A stretch of 64,000 nt of DNA. Source: Dysosmobacter segnis (GTDB lineage Bacteria > Bacillota > Clostridia > Oscillospirales > Oscillospiraceae). The stretch spans positions 1 to 64,000 of the forward strand of contig NZ_JACOQI010000008.1 in the NCBI RefSeq assembly GCF_014297285.1, in the 5' to 3' direction. The notes beneath the pieces were generated by a model that saw only the letters and a program-made list of their open reading frames with translations, ran no database searches and was not told the DNA's origin. Below are positions 26,681 to 35,826 of the stretch, in pieces (within the stretch, counting starts at the first letter, position 1; each line of letters begins with the position of its first letter). The position numbers were made by a program, and so were the translations under genes.

Positions 26681-27904
26681 ATGCACACAGTTGAGGCATT
26701 AGACAGCCTGATTTTGTTCCGGCAGAAGCCGGACAGCCTTCTTCGGCGGCTTATGTCGTCGGAGGAAGCCATCCGCGTGGCCGCTCAGGGGGAGCTGGTG
26801 GCGCTGGCCGTGGAAAACGGCTGGCAGGGAGACCTGTGGCGCTGCTGCATTGCCCGGGAGCTGGTGTCAAGTGAAAACCCTTTCTCCCTCGCGTGGGAGC
26901 GGCGTTCCGGCGGACAGGACACGCTGAAAGCGCTGGCGCTGGCAGATATGAAGCTCTTTTTTGAGCTGGTGAGCGCGCCGCCGGAGGGCGGGGCGTGGCC
27001 GCTGCTGCGGAACTTCCGCCACGAGAGCCGCCGTACCGCAGATCGCGCCTCATTTATGGCGTTCAGCGGGGAACTGGCCGCCGCCGGTTCCCCGGAGGGG
27101 CTGCTGGACCGCCTGACGGCGTTCTACCAGACTCAGGGCGTCGGTCTGCTGGGCATGGGGCAGGTGTTCCGGGCCAGAAGGACAGGGGACGGCGCGGAGC
27201 TGGTCCCCGTGGAGGACCGTCCTCCTGTGCGTCTGGCGGATCTGGTGGGCTACCGGCAGCAGAAGGATCTGTTGATCCGCAATACGGAAGCCTTTCTGCG
27301 GGGGAAGGGCAGCAACAACGTGCTGCTCTACGGCGATGCCGGTACCGGAAAATCCACCAGTATTCAGGCCCTCGTCAACGAGTACGCCGATCAGGGATTG
27401 CGGCTCATTGAGCTTTACAAGGAGCAGTATGACCTGATTCCCGACATTCTGCGGCAGGTGAAGGGCCGCAATTATCGCTTTCTTCTGTTTCTGGATGACC
27501 TGTCCTTTGAGGAAAACGAGACCTCCTATAAATATCTGAAGGCCGTCATGGAGGGCGGGGCGGAGGCGCCGCCGGAAAACGTGCGGATCTGCGCCACCTC
27601 CAACCGCCGCCATCTGGTGCGGGAGGTGTGGAGCGACCGCGGCGATGTGGAGCACAACGGCGACATTCACCGCTCCGACACCGTAGAGGAAAAGCTGTCT
27701 CTGGCCAGCCGCTTCGGCTTGCAGATCTTCTACCCGGCCCCCACCTTCGAGGAATACCAGCAGATCGTCTCCGCGCTTTCGGAAAAGGCGGGGATGGATC
27801 TTCCGCCGGAACAGCTCCGGGCCGCAGCCGCCACCTGGCAGGTCCGCAGCGGCAGCCGTTCCGGACGGACGGCCCGGCAGTTCGTGGACCAGCTGGAGCA
27901 TTGA
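26681..27904 (+). CDS. DUF815-family AAA ATPase
   Basis: A 407-residue protein of the DUF815 family of P-loop ATPases. Walker A is LLYGDAGTGKSTSIQAL (about 218-234) and Walker B is FLLFLDDLSFEE (about 270-281); an arginine-rich sensor region follows (ICATSNRRHLVRE). The biochemical role of the family is unknown. Start 26681 is chosen for GAGGG 8 bp upstream; ATG 26666, overlapping the ilvD stop, is the alternative. It is cotranscribed with the ilv genes by position, although no functional link is known. A terminator follows at 28004. Confidence 0.85.
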   Translation: MHTVEALDSLILFRQKPDSLLRRLMSSEEAIRVAAQGELVALAVENGWQGDLWRCCIARELVSSENPFSLAWERRSGGQDTLKALALADMKLFFELVSAPPEGGAWPLLRNFRHESRRTADRASFMAFSGELAAAGSPEGLLDRLTAFYQTQGVGLLGMGQVFRARRTGDGAELVPVEDRPPVRLADLVGYRQQKDLLIRNTEAFLRGKGSNNVLLYGDAGTGKSTSIQALVNEYADQGLRLIELYKEQYDLIPDILRQVKGRNYRFLLFLDDLSFEENETSYKYLKAVMEGGAEAPPENVRICATSNRRHLVREVWSDRGDVEHNGDIHRSDTVEEKLSLASRFGLQIFYPAPTFEEYQQIVSALSEKAGMDLPPEQLRAAAATWQVRSGSRSGRTARQFVDQLEH

Positions 27905-28003
27905 ACTGATTAGATGTAATTGCGAGGTCCTCTCGGTCCTTATTTCGGTGTATCTGCACGTTTTCGGGGAATGAAAACGGTATAAGCACAAGGGGCATAA
28001 AAG

Positions 28004-28034
28004 AAAAACACGGCATGCTTGCCGTGTTTTTCTT
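28004..28034. terminator. Bidirectional terminator between DUF815 and LacI-fusion genes
   Basis: Perfect stem AAAACACGGCA / TGCCGTGTTTT around GCT-type loop with A-run on one side and T-run on the other, serving convergent genes. Confidence 0.85.
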
Positions 28035-28064
28035 TGCGCTTTTTCACTCTAAGCCGCGCCATTA

Positions 28065-30254
28065 TCAGAGAAATTCCGAATTTGCGGTAAAATGTGCGTC
28101 CATTTCCGCTTGCGCCTGCGCAAGGGCCTCCTCCGGCGTACAGACGCCGAGGACTGCCCGCTGCACATAGGCTGCCAGGATATTCTCCATTTGCAGCTCG
28201 CTGAAGTTGCTGTAATAGGCACTTCCACTCCGGCGCTGGGCGCTGGGAAAGCTGCGGCGGGCCGCAGACAGCCAAGGATACCGCTCCTTGATGTCCCGGT
28301 TGCTGTATGCCGAACGGCAGGGTGACAACCCGCCCAGTAAGGTGAACGCCGGTGCGGTCTGGTTGGAATACAGCCAGGACAAAAACGCACAAGCCGTTTC
28401 CGGGTGCGCGCAGCTTCGGGTGATTCCTACCACGCCGCCGCCTGACAGGGGCTTGCCGCCGGGTACCGGCGCAAAGCCAAGCTTGCCGGCGATGCTGGAC
28501 ATCTTGGAGTTTAAAATGTGGGAGGCATAGTTGATAAACACCACCGTCATGGCGGCGGAGCCGTCCGCAAAGCCTTCCAGCACGTTTTTCCAGATGTCAT
28601 GCACAGTCCTGTCGGAGCAGGCATACGTTTCCCGGTAGTTTTTCAGGGCTGTCAAGGCTTCCGGGGTGTCGACAGTGATCCGGCCTTTGGTATTGAACAG
28701 CTTTCCGCCCTGCTCAAACAAACGGGGCAGAAATTCACTGGGGCTTACCACCACGTTGCCGATGGCTACGGTCGTACCATACTGCACAGGGGAAGCCGGA
28801 TTGAGGCTGCGGGTGAAAAAGCCTGCAATTCGATTGTAGTCTTCAAAGCTCTTTGGAACCTCCAGTTCCCGCCGGTAGGCTTCAAAATACATTCGCTTGT
28901 AGGTGGGATCGCAAAACAAATCCCGCCGGTAAAACATAAGCTGTGTGCTGGGATCGTAGGGGACGCAGATGCGCTCTCCGTTGACGGAGGTATAGCTGTC
29001 TCCGAACTCCGGCAACGTCTGCGCCAGCAGACCGTCCCAGTCAAAGGGAATTTGATGGAGCGGCCGAAACAGCTTTTTAGCAAGCTCGTCCATCCAGGCC
29101 ACATCCATCCGGATCAGATCATACCGTCCGCTGCCGGAGGATTGGATCACCTCGTAGACATCTCTCAGGGAAGGGAGCACCGTCAGTTCCAGATGAATCC
29201 CTGTGCTCTTTTCCAGATGCGGCAGCAGGCGTTTCAACGCTGTGGTGGAAGGGGACGCCATCGTGAGCATCCGCAGGTTTGATTCTGTCAACTGCGGCAC
29301 CGGTACCTGATTTCGAAAACCATTGTTCTCCATAAAAAGGGTCGGCGGCAGGGGGGATCGCGTTTCCAGACGTGCCAGCAGAGCCTTAACGATCCGGTGC
29401 GCCAGACGCTTGTAATCCAGCTCATATGCCAACGCCAACGGATCGGTCACAGCAGACCGGGGGGCAGCAGACACGATCAGCGGCAGCGGCCGACGGCTGG
29501 CATAAGCACAGGCCGCCCGGACAGTCGATTCCCGGCGTTGATCCGTGCATACGATGGCATCAAACGGTTCGTCCTCTTCAAAAAGCTCAAAGGCCCGCAG
29601 ATCCACCTGATGATTTGGGCAATCCAGAACACTTGTCTCATCCGCGCAGACCGTCCGGAATCCATTTAGAAACAGCGCGGTATCCGGAAATGCGGCGGGC
29701 TCTGTAAAAATACCAATCCGCCGCAGTCCTTTCCGCCGCAGATGCCAGGCGATGTCTGTTCCCATTCGCTCGGGATCGAATGCGGCATACATAACATTTT
29801 CGAGTGCACGGCTTTCCCGAGAAAGGAGTACAATTGGAAGCTCCGGGGCCTCTGCCCGATAATACGCTGCGGCATCCAACAGACACGAACGGCTGATGAC
29901 CGCGCTGACCCGCTCAGCCAGAGCGGCAGCCAGCAGTTCTTTCTCGGTGGTCTCCATAGAGCGGGTGGAATATAGCTGAACTGAATAGCCGTGCCGGATA
30001 AACTCGTTCTGGAACACCTCATACATGGCCGCCCAGCGGCGGTCCTCAATGCTCGGCAGAAGCACCGCAATGCTGCGGTCCTGCCCCTGCCGGAGGCTTT
30101 GTGCCTTGCTGTTGACCTTGTAGCCCAGCTTCTCCGCAGCCTGCCACACCAGTTGTATCTTCTCCACGCTGACGTTGCCCCGGCCGTTGATAACGTTGGA
30201 GACCGTCCCGTGGGAAACACCCGCCTCTCGGGCAATATCTTTGATGGTGGGCAT
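28065..30254 (-). CDS. LacI-family regulator fused to an extracellular-type solute-binding domain
   Basis: A 729-residue protein, twice the usual LacI length. Residues 1-55 are the LacI helix-turn-helix (TIKDIAREAGVSHGTVSNVINGRG plus hinge). About 60-335 form a LacI/PBP1-like sensor. From about 345 to 715 follows a second ligand domain of the type-1 extracellular solute-binding family (LRMLTMASPSTTALKRLLPHLEKSTGIHLELTVL; later YDLIRMDVAWMDEL and VPYDPSTQLMFYRRDLF), but with no signal peptide, so it acts in the cytoplasm. It is divergent from an ABC importer (30514-34459) and probably controls it through the operator near 30433. Having two sensing domains in one regulator is unusual. Confidence 0.88.
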   Translation of the reverse strand: MPTIKDIAREAGVSHGTVSNVINGRGNVSVEKIQLVWQAAEKLGYKVNSKAQSLRQGQDRSIAVLLPSIEDRRWAAMYEVFQNEFIRHGYSVQLYSTRSMETTEKELLAAALAERVSAVISRSCLLDAAAYYRAEAPELPIVLLSRESRALENVMYAAFDPERMGTDIAWHLRRKGLRRIGIFTEPAAFPDTALFLNGFRTVCADETSVLDCPNHQVDLRAFELFEEDEPFDAIVCTDQRRESTVRAACAYASRRPLPLIVSAAPRSAVTDPLALAYELDYKRLAHRIVKALLARLETRSPLPPTLFMENNGFRNQVPVPQLTESNLRMLTMASPSTTALKRLLPHLEKSTGIHLELTVLPSLRDVYEVIQSSGSGRYDLIRMDVAWMDELAKKLFRPLHQIPFDWDGLLAQTLPEFGDSYTSVNGERICVPYDPSTQLMFYRRDLFCDPTYKRMYFEAYRRELEVPKSFEDYNRIAGFFTRSLNPASPVQYGTTVAIGNVVVSPSEFLPRLFEQGGKLFNTKGRITVDTPEALTALKNYRETYACSDRTVHDIWKNVLEGFADGSAAMTVVFINYASHILNSKMSSIAGKLGFAPVPGGKPLSGGGVVGITRSCAHPETACAFLSWLYSNQTAPAFTLLGGLSPCRSAYSNRDIKERYPWLSAARRSFPSAQRRSGSAYYSNFSELQMENILAAYVQRAVLGVCTPEEALAQAQAEMDAHFTANSEFL

Positions 30255-30422
30255 ACGTCATCCTCCCCCTATGCTTGTGATACATTTATTTTACTATGAT
30301 TTTGCTGCTGCTTCAAGTCAATGGGCGCAAGAGCGCACTGTGCAATGCGCCGATTGTTGTTCATATTATATATGCATAGCGACGAAAACTCATTCAGATT
30401 TTGCGAAATGTCAAAAATCTAA

Positions 30423-30451
30423 TTGACACGTTCCAAAATATTTGGTACGGT
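30423..30451 (+). promoter_or_regulatory. Importer promoter with internal operator-like palindrome
   Basis: TTGACA (30423-30428) with a weak -10 about 17 bp on (TACGGT, 30446-30451). Between them CCAAAATATTTGG (30433-30445) has matching arms CCAAA/TTTGG. A LacI-type repressor bound there would block the promoter, and the LacI-fusion gene is the divergent neighbour. Confidence 0.5.
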
Positions 30452-30513
30452 ATAGATACAGAAACGCACCGCGTTTTCCTCAAAATCAATATGATGAAAA
30501 GGAGCTGTGTCCC

Positions 30514-31578
30514 ATGAAGAAGTTTTTGAGCTTAGCACTGGCGCTGACTATGGCGCTGACTCTGGCCGCATGCGGCGGCAAAACGGATACCCCTCCCGCA
30601 GACACGAATGACGGCAGCACCGCAGGACAGACCGGCGGCAAGCTGGTGGTCTATTCCGCACTGAACGAGGACAATACCATCGCCATCGCAGACCAGTTCA
30701 AGAAGGATACCGGCATTGAGATCGAGTACATCTCTCTGGGCGGCGGCGATGCCGTGGCCCGTGTGCAGGCAGAGATGGCCAATCCAAAGGCAGACATTCT
30801 GGTAGGCGGCTCTGTGGACCTGTATGGCTCTTTGGCCACCGCAGGTGCTTTTGAGGCATATGACTCTCCCAACAATGACAGCCTGGATGCCCGCTTTAAC
30901 GATCCCAATCATTTCTGGCAGGGCTGGTACATGGGCGTTCTGAGCATCATCATCAACGAGGAGCGCTTTGAGAAGGAATTGACTCCCAAGGGTGTCAAGA
31001 TGCCGGAAACCTGGGATGATCTGCTGGATCCCAACTATAAGGACGTGTTCGTGTGGGCCAACCCCACCACGGCCGGCGGCGCTTACATCGCCACTGCCTG
31101 CCAGATCTTCCGCTTGGGCGAGGACGCTGCGTGGGATTATCTGAAGACTCTGGATCAGAACGTACATCATTATTATAAGGGTGCCGGCGATGTCATCAGC
31201 CCTGTGGCTACCGGTGAGTTCATCGCCTCCATCGCCTGGGCTCATGATAGCTTCAAGATCCAGCAGCAGGGCTATCCGCTGAAGCTCATCATCCCCAAGC
31301 AGACTGCTTATGAGATCGGCGGCTCCGCCATCATTAAGGGTGGCCCCAACACCGAGAACGCCAAGGTGTTCATCGACTGGCTGCTAACGAAGGAAGCGCA
31401 GGAACTGAGCGTTGCCACTTCCTACCGTTATCCTGTCCGCACCGATGTGGCAGCCCCTGCCGGTTTGCCCACTCTGGAGGAAGTAGACCTTGTTGACTAT
31501 GACCGTGATCAGGCCGCTTCTATGAAGGAAGCCGTTCTGGAGAAGTTCGACGCTGAGATCATTTCCAACCGCGCCTGA
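30514..31578 (+). CDS. ABC importer substrate-binding lipoprotein (iron / 2-aminoethylphosphonate type)
   Basis: A 354-residue protein with a lipoprotein signal peptide ending LTLAACGGK (lipobox cysteine near residue 22). The mature part begins GKLVVYSALNEDNTIAIADQFKKDTG, typical of the Fe(III)/2-aminoethylphosphonate/thiamine group of type-2 binding proteins. Further family features are QAEMANPKADILVGGSVDLYG and PTTAGGAYIATACQI. Start 30514 follows AAAAGGAGC; the frame upstream is open but lacks a signal. The ligand is not certain. A strong hairpin at 31601 separates it from the permease gene, so the binding protein is probably made in excess. Confidence 0.87.
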   Translation: MKKFLSLALALTMALTLAACGGKTDTPPADTNDGSTAGQTGGKLVVYSALNEDNTIAIADQFKKDTGIEIEYISLGGGDAVARVQAEMANPKADILVGGSVDLYGSLATAGAFEAYDSPNNDSLDARFNDPNHFWQGWYMGVLSIIINEERFEKELTPKGVKMPETWDDLLDPNYKDVFVWANPTTAGGAYIATACQIFRLGEDAAWDYLKTLDQNVHHYYKGAGDVISPVATGEFIASIAWAHDSFKIQQQGYPLKLIIPKQTAYEIGGSAIIKGGPNTENAKVFIDWLLTKEAQELSVATSYRYPVRTDVAAPAGLPTLEEVDLVDYDRDQAASMKEAVLEKFDAEIISNRA

Positions 31579-31600
31579 TTTCGTTCCTTCATTCTTCTTT

Positions 31601-31644
31601 GGGCCGCCTGCCTGCGCTGTGGGCAGGCGGCCCATGCTATTTTT
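31601..31644 (+). terminator. Intra-operon hairpin/terminator after the binding-protein gene
   Basis: 12-bp perfect stem GGGCCGCCTGCC / GGGCAGGCGGCCC, then ATGCTATTTTT. It probably gives partial termination so that fewer transcripts reach the permease. Confidence 0.75.
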
Positions 31645-31703
31645 AGACACCCTATACTTTCAACGAACCTCTTTTATCACCTTATCGGAAGGAGCTGATC
31701 CTT

Positions 31704-33353
31704 ATGGCCTCCGGTGTTGCGCTCCGGGAATCGGTCAAAGAAATGAAGCGGCTGAAAAACGAACCGCTTTTAATGCTGGCCATTATCGCGATTATCCTTT
31801 TCGTTGGATTCTTCGTGGTATACCCGGTGATCCGGGTTATCACGTTCCCCAGCGGACAGGACTATATGCAGCTGTTCCAGAAAGCCCGCTGGTTCACAGC
31901 CCTGAAAAACAGCCTGTTCATGACCCTGATCTCCACGGTGTCCTGCACGGCGGTGGCATTCCTCTTTGCATACGTTATTGCCCGGTTGGATGTTCCCTGT
32001 AAGGGCCTTTTCAGATTTGTGACGCTGCTGCCCATCGTGTCCCCGCCTTTTATCGTGGCACTGAGTTATATTCTGCTTTTCGGCGTACAGGGTATCGTCA
32101 CCAAACAGCTTCTGGGGCTGCATGTTGATATTTATGGTCGCCTGGGCCTGTGGATCGTCCAGACCGTCACGTTTTTCCCGTATGCCTATTCTGTCATTTA
32201 CGGCGTGATCCGCTCCATTTCCACCAATTTGGAGTACGCGGCCTATAACATGGGCGCTCCCCGCTGGCGTGTATTCAAGGATGTCTTCTGGCCGCTGTGC
32301 CGCCCCGGCGTGGCTGGCGGCGCATTGGTGGCTGCCATCAATGTACTCACCGACTTCGGCAATCCCCAGATGATTGGCGGAGACCTGGCCCTGTTACCCA
32401 CAGAGGCCTATATGCAGATCTCCGGTTGGTACGATATGAAGACCGCCTCTGTGCTGGCGGTGGCACTGCTGGTCCCTGCGGTGGTGTTATTCCTGGTGAA
32501 GAACTTCTGGGTGGGCAAACGGTCTTATGTGACGATCACCGGCAAGGAGATCTCCTTGAACCCCTTCCCGGTCCCCAAGTGGGTCAAATGGGGGCTGTTC
32601 AGCCTGACGATGCTGATCTCCCTCTTTATCCTGCTGGTCTACGGCACGCTTTTCTACGGCGCGTTTACCAAGACCTGGGGCTATGACTGGTCGCTGACCA
32701 TGAAGAATATCCAGTATGTATTCCTGAAGGGAAAGCAGATCTGGAACTCGATCCGCTATGGCTTCCTGGCTTCTCTGGGAGCTTCGTTCCTGGCGATGGT
32801 CCTGGCCTACATCGTGCAGAAGAAGCAGGTGGGCATTAACCGCCTGTTGGATTTCCTGGGTATTCTGCCCGGCGCCATTCCCGGTATGTTCCTCGGCATC
32901 GGCTTCGTGATGGCCTTTAATGCGCCGCCCCTTGAGCTGACGGGAACCTCCGTGATTATGGTTCTGGCCCTGCTGTTCTGGAATATTCCCACCTGTTACA
33001 GCTCTGCCACGGCGGGGCTGCAGCAGATCGGCGCATCTGTGGAGGATGCGGCGCTGAATCTGGGAGCCAACAGCTTCCGTTCCTTTAAGGACGTCATCAT
33101 TCCCTTGCTGAAAGCGCCCTTTATGTCCAGCTTTGTGTTGTCCTTCCTGCGGTCCGTCACCTGCCTGAGCGTGGTGATCTTCCTGTATGCGCCCTCTACT
33201 ACTGTGGGTACCATCTCGGTTATGGTGCTGGTGCAGAGTGGACAGTACGGTGAGGCGGCAGCCTTTACCATCGTACTGATCACCATTGCGTTCACCGTTT
33301 TGAAGCTGGCGCAGTGGGTTTTGGGTAAGCAGGGCATTGAGCTGGAATTGTAA
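31704..33353 (+). CDS. ABC importer permease, two fused permease domains
   Basis: A 549-residue membrane protein with about 12 helices, made of two MetI-like permease halves (about 60-265 and 340-545), as in FbpB/ThiP/PhnU-V type importers. The EAA-like loops are EYAAYNMGAPRWRVFKDVFWPLCRPG (about 178) and DAALNLGANSFRSFKDVIIPLLKAP (about 450). It forms the channel for the binding protein at 30514 with the ATPase at 33371. Ribosome site GGAAGGAGC precedes the ATG. Confidence 0.9.
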   Translation: MASGVALRESVKEMKRLKNEPLLMLAIIAIILFVGFFVVYPVIRVITFPSGQDYMQLFQKARWFTALKNSLFMTLISTVSCTAVAFLFAYVIARLDVPCKGLFRFVTLLPIVSPPFIVALSYILLFGVQGIVTKQLLGLHVDIYGRLGLWIVQTVTFFPYAYSVIYGVIRSISTNLEYAAYNMGAPRWRVFKDVFWPLCRPGVAGGALVAAINVLTDFGNPQMIGGDLALLPTEAYMQISGWYDMKTASVLAVALLVPAVVLFLVKNFWVGKRSYVTITGKEISLNPFPVPKWVKWGLFSLTMLISLFILLVYGTLFYGAFTKTWGYDWSLTMKNIQYVFLKGKQIWNSIRYGFLASLGASFLAMVLAYIVQKKQVGINRLLDFLGILPGAIPGMFLGIGFVMAFNAPPLELTGTSVIMVLALLFWNIPTCYSSATAGLQQIGASVEDAALNLGANSFRSFKDVIIPLLKAPFMSSFVLSFLRSVTCLSVVIFLYAPSTTVGTISVMVLVQSGQYGEAAAFTIVLITIAFTVLKLAQWVLGKQGIELEL

Positions 33354-33370
33354 ACAGGAGGCGAAGAGAT

Positions 33371-34459
33371 ATGAGACCTTACATTGAATTTAAAAATGTT
33401 GTTAAGCAGTTCGGAAACTTTACGGCACTGGATCATGTGTCTCTTGAGATCCCAAAGGGTGCTTTTGTGACGCTTCTGGGCCCCTCCGGCTGCGGTAAAA
33501 CGACCCTGATGCGCCAGTTGGCCGGCTTTTCTGAGCCGGAATCGGGCGATGTGCTGGTAGACGGCAAACGGATGAACGGACTGCCGCCTTTTAAGCGCAA
33601 CACCCCTCTGGTGTTCCAAGAGTACGCACTTTTTCCCCATATGACTGTCTATGAGAATATTTCCTATGGCCTGAAGCTGAATAAAACTCCTAAGGAAGAG
33701 ATGGACCGCCGGGTTCAGGAAATGCTGAAGATGTTTAACCTGGTAGGGCTGGAGAAGCGATTCCCCAAGGAGATGTCCGGCGGTCAGCAGCAGCGGGTGG
33801 CCTTTGCCCGGGCACTGGTGATGGGCCAGGAGATCCTGCTTCTGGACGAACCCCTTTCCAACCTGGATGCCAAGCTGCGTGTGGACGTCCGCACGGAACT
33901 GCGGCAGATCCAGCAGAAGCTGGGCATCACCACTATCTATGTTACCCATGACCAGGATGAGGCACTCTCCATGTCCGACATCATTGCGGTCATGCGCAGC
34001 GGACACATCGAGCAGATCGGCTCTCCTTGGGAGATCTATTTCCGGCCTGCCAACCGCTTTGTGGCAGATTTCGTGGGCACGGTCAATTTCCTGACCGCCA
34101 GAATTGTGTCTGCTGAAGGCGGCACTGTTGCCGCTGACCACAACGGGATGCTCCTCCAGATTCCCACGGAGGTCCCTGTGGAACCTGGCGAGACCGTGAC
34201 GCTGGTGGTGCGGCCGGAGTGCATCCGTCTGGCGGAACCCGGGGAGTCTGTGCCGGAAGGGAAGAGTCTGGAAGGTCAGATCGAAAATTACAGCTTTCTG
34301 GGCCGCATAATCCGCTACTGGGTGCGGGTCGGTGAGGAACAGTTTATTATCGACGATGCCAATGTGGACCTGAGCGGAGCCAGAAGTGGAGCCGTGCAGC
34401 TCTGTCTGGATACCCGAAAGCTCCACATCCTGAAGGATGGAGGGAGCCATGACACTTGA
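33371..34459 (+). CDS. ABC importer ATP-binding protein
   Basis: A 362-residue ATPase. Walker A is GPSGCGKTT (36-44), signature MSGGQQQRVAFARAL (about 135-149), Walker B ILLLDEPLSNLDAKLR (about 154-169), switch histidine in VTHDQDEALSM. A C-terminal TOBE-type regulatory region (about 240-362) is present as in FbpC/PotA/PhnT. It starts 17 bp after the permease, with CAGGAGGCGA ahead of ATG, and overlaps the start of the next gene by 11 bp. Confidence 0.92.
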   Translation: MRPYIEFKNVVKQFGNFTALDHVSLEIPKGAFVTLLGPSGCGKTTLMRQLAGFSEPESGDVLVDGKRMNGLPPFKRNTPLVFQEYALFPHMTVYENISYGLKLNKTPKEEMDRRVQEMLKMFNLVGLEKRFPKEMSGGQQQRVAFARALVMGQEILLLDEPLSNLDAKLRVDVRTELRQIQQKLGITTIYVTHDQDEALSMSDIIAVMRSGHIEQIGSPWEIYFRPANRFVADFVGTVNFLTARIVSAEGGTVAADHNGMLLQIPTEVPVEPGETVTLVVRPECIRLAEPGESVPEGKSLEGQIENYSFLGRIIRYWVRVGEEQFIIDDANVDLSGARSGAVQLCLDTRKLHILKDGGSHDT

Positions 34460-35348
34460 TTTTATCAATGTGGGCTATGGGGATGCCATTTTGATTCGTA
34501 GCGGCAGCTTCACCATGCTGGTGGACTGCGGCGATTGGACCGTCGGCGATGGGGGGCCTGATTCTCAGCGGATCTCTGCCGCGGACTTCCTGCGGCAGGA
34601 GGGAATAGATACTCTGGATCTGCTGGTGCTGACCCATCTTCACAGAGACCACAGCGGCGGTCTGACGGAATTGCTGGAGTGCGTTGCGGTCAGGAGCTTC
34701 CGGTGCAACTATCTTCCGGACAGAATCTTCTGGGGGAAACGTGTACCGGTACCGGAGGGGTTTTCCGCCGGAGCCAGATGCCTGCTGGAATCTCTGAATG
34801 TATTCTTAAGCGCACTTGCGATTATGGAACAGCAGGGAACAGAGGTTTCTCTTGCGTCCCCCGGCACGTGGCCGCTGACACCGGAACTGACGGCAGAATG
34901 CTTCTTGGAAGCGCAGCCTATTTTTGAGCGTCAGGCCGCCATCTGGCAAAATGTGCTGGAAGACCGGGCCGACAACAGAGAGCTGGAAGAGTTGGACGGC
35001 TTTATCAACAACACCAGCATCCGCCTGCGGCTGATCTGCAAGGAAACTGCCGTGGAGCTGCCCGGCGATATGTATGCCGACTGCTGGGAGAAGCATGAGA
35101 TCCCGCCCTGTACACTTGTCAAGCTACCGCATCATGGCCACCGGGATTCCATCACCCCACATCTGCTGGATATGCTGGCCCCGAAGACGGTTGTGATCTC
35201 TGTCTCCAACACCCGTACCGATGATTGTCCCGCTGCCTCCGTCCTTCAGATGGTGCGGGAGAAGGGCTGCGCGTTGTATGTTACAGATGCGATCCCAGAT
35301 AGTAACGGGCACGTGAGTAACCATCTAGCCATTCATTTTGATATCTAA
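34449..35348 (+). CDS. ComEC-type metallo-beta-lactamase-fold hydrolase
   Basis: A 299-residue protein with metal motif THLHRDHSGG (about 59-68), the start MTLDFINVGYGDAILIRSG typical of ComEC/Rec2-related MBL proteins, a second metal region near LPGDM, and LPHHGHRDS (about 224-232). It has no signal peptide or membrane segment, so it is cytoplasmic. Its start lies within the ABC ATPase gene (GGAGGGAGCC ahead of ATG), so it is made with the importer and may process the imported compound, for example by cutting a phosphodiester. The substrate is unknown. It is not PhnP-like in motif order. Confidence 0.8.
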   Translation: MTLDFINVGYGDAILIRSGSFTMLVDCGDWTVGDGGPDSQRISAADFLRQEGIDTLDLLVLTHLHRDHSGGLTELLECVAVRSFRCNYLPDRIFWGKRVPVPEGFSAGARCLLESLNVFLSALAIMEQQGTEVSLASPGTWPLTPELTAECFLEAQPIFERQAAIWQNVLEDRADNRELEELDGFINNTSIRLRLICKETAVELPGDMYADCWEKHEIPPCTLVKLPHHGHRDSITPHLLDMLAPKTVVISVSNTRTDDCPAASVLQMVREKGCALYVTDAIPDSNGHVSNHLAIHFDI

Positions 35349-35485
35349 ACCGGCAGTTGCCTCCGCTGCGTTCAAGCCGGATCAAAAAGTCAGCGATCGA
35401 TTAAAATACTACTACCGCCAAAACGAACAGCGTATAAAATTACCCTGCCGATTCCGGCCAATGTCAGTAAGTTAAGCTGACAAAT

Positions 35486-35523
35486 CCTCCTACCCTCAGA
35501 AATGAGAGGGTAGGAGTTTTTTT
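35486..35523 (+). terminator. Terminator-like hairpin near the left end of the IS-like element
   Basis: Stem CTCCTACCCTC / GAGAGGGTAGGAG followed by eight T, inside the left part of the IS-derived segment; it would stop transcription entering the element. Confidence 0.8.
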
Positions 35524-35652
35524 CGTAATAATTCAAAACAGGGCTTGACAAAAGCATCATTTCGTGCGGCCATTTTGCTAACTTTGGTTAGCAAAATGGC
35601 CTTTGTAGTTAGAAGCGTGTTCCGACACGCCAAACTACGAGGAGGCTTACTT

Positions 35653-35820
35653 GTGAATCCAAAAACTGTAAAAAAAGCACTGAAAGATGCAATTCAAGCT
35701 ACGAATCTGGATGCATCCGCTTTCCCTTTACATGATATTAAGAGGCTTTATGCGATGCGCTGGGGTATTGAGAAGCTAACGCAGAAATCTTCTGCCAGCT
35801 TCACCTGTAGAGTAGCATAA
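35653..35820 (+). pseudogene. IS4-family transposase, internally deleted
   Basis: GTG at 35653 follows GAGGAGG. The frame reads MNPKTVKKALKDAIQATNLD, a transposase start, then jumps to RLYAMRWGIE, the catalytic region also present intact as ELYRLRWGIETSFRELK at 46600. The DDE core is missing, so it cannot be active. Confidence 0.65.
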
Positions 35821-35826
35821 TTCATG

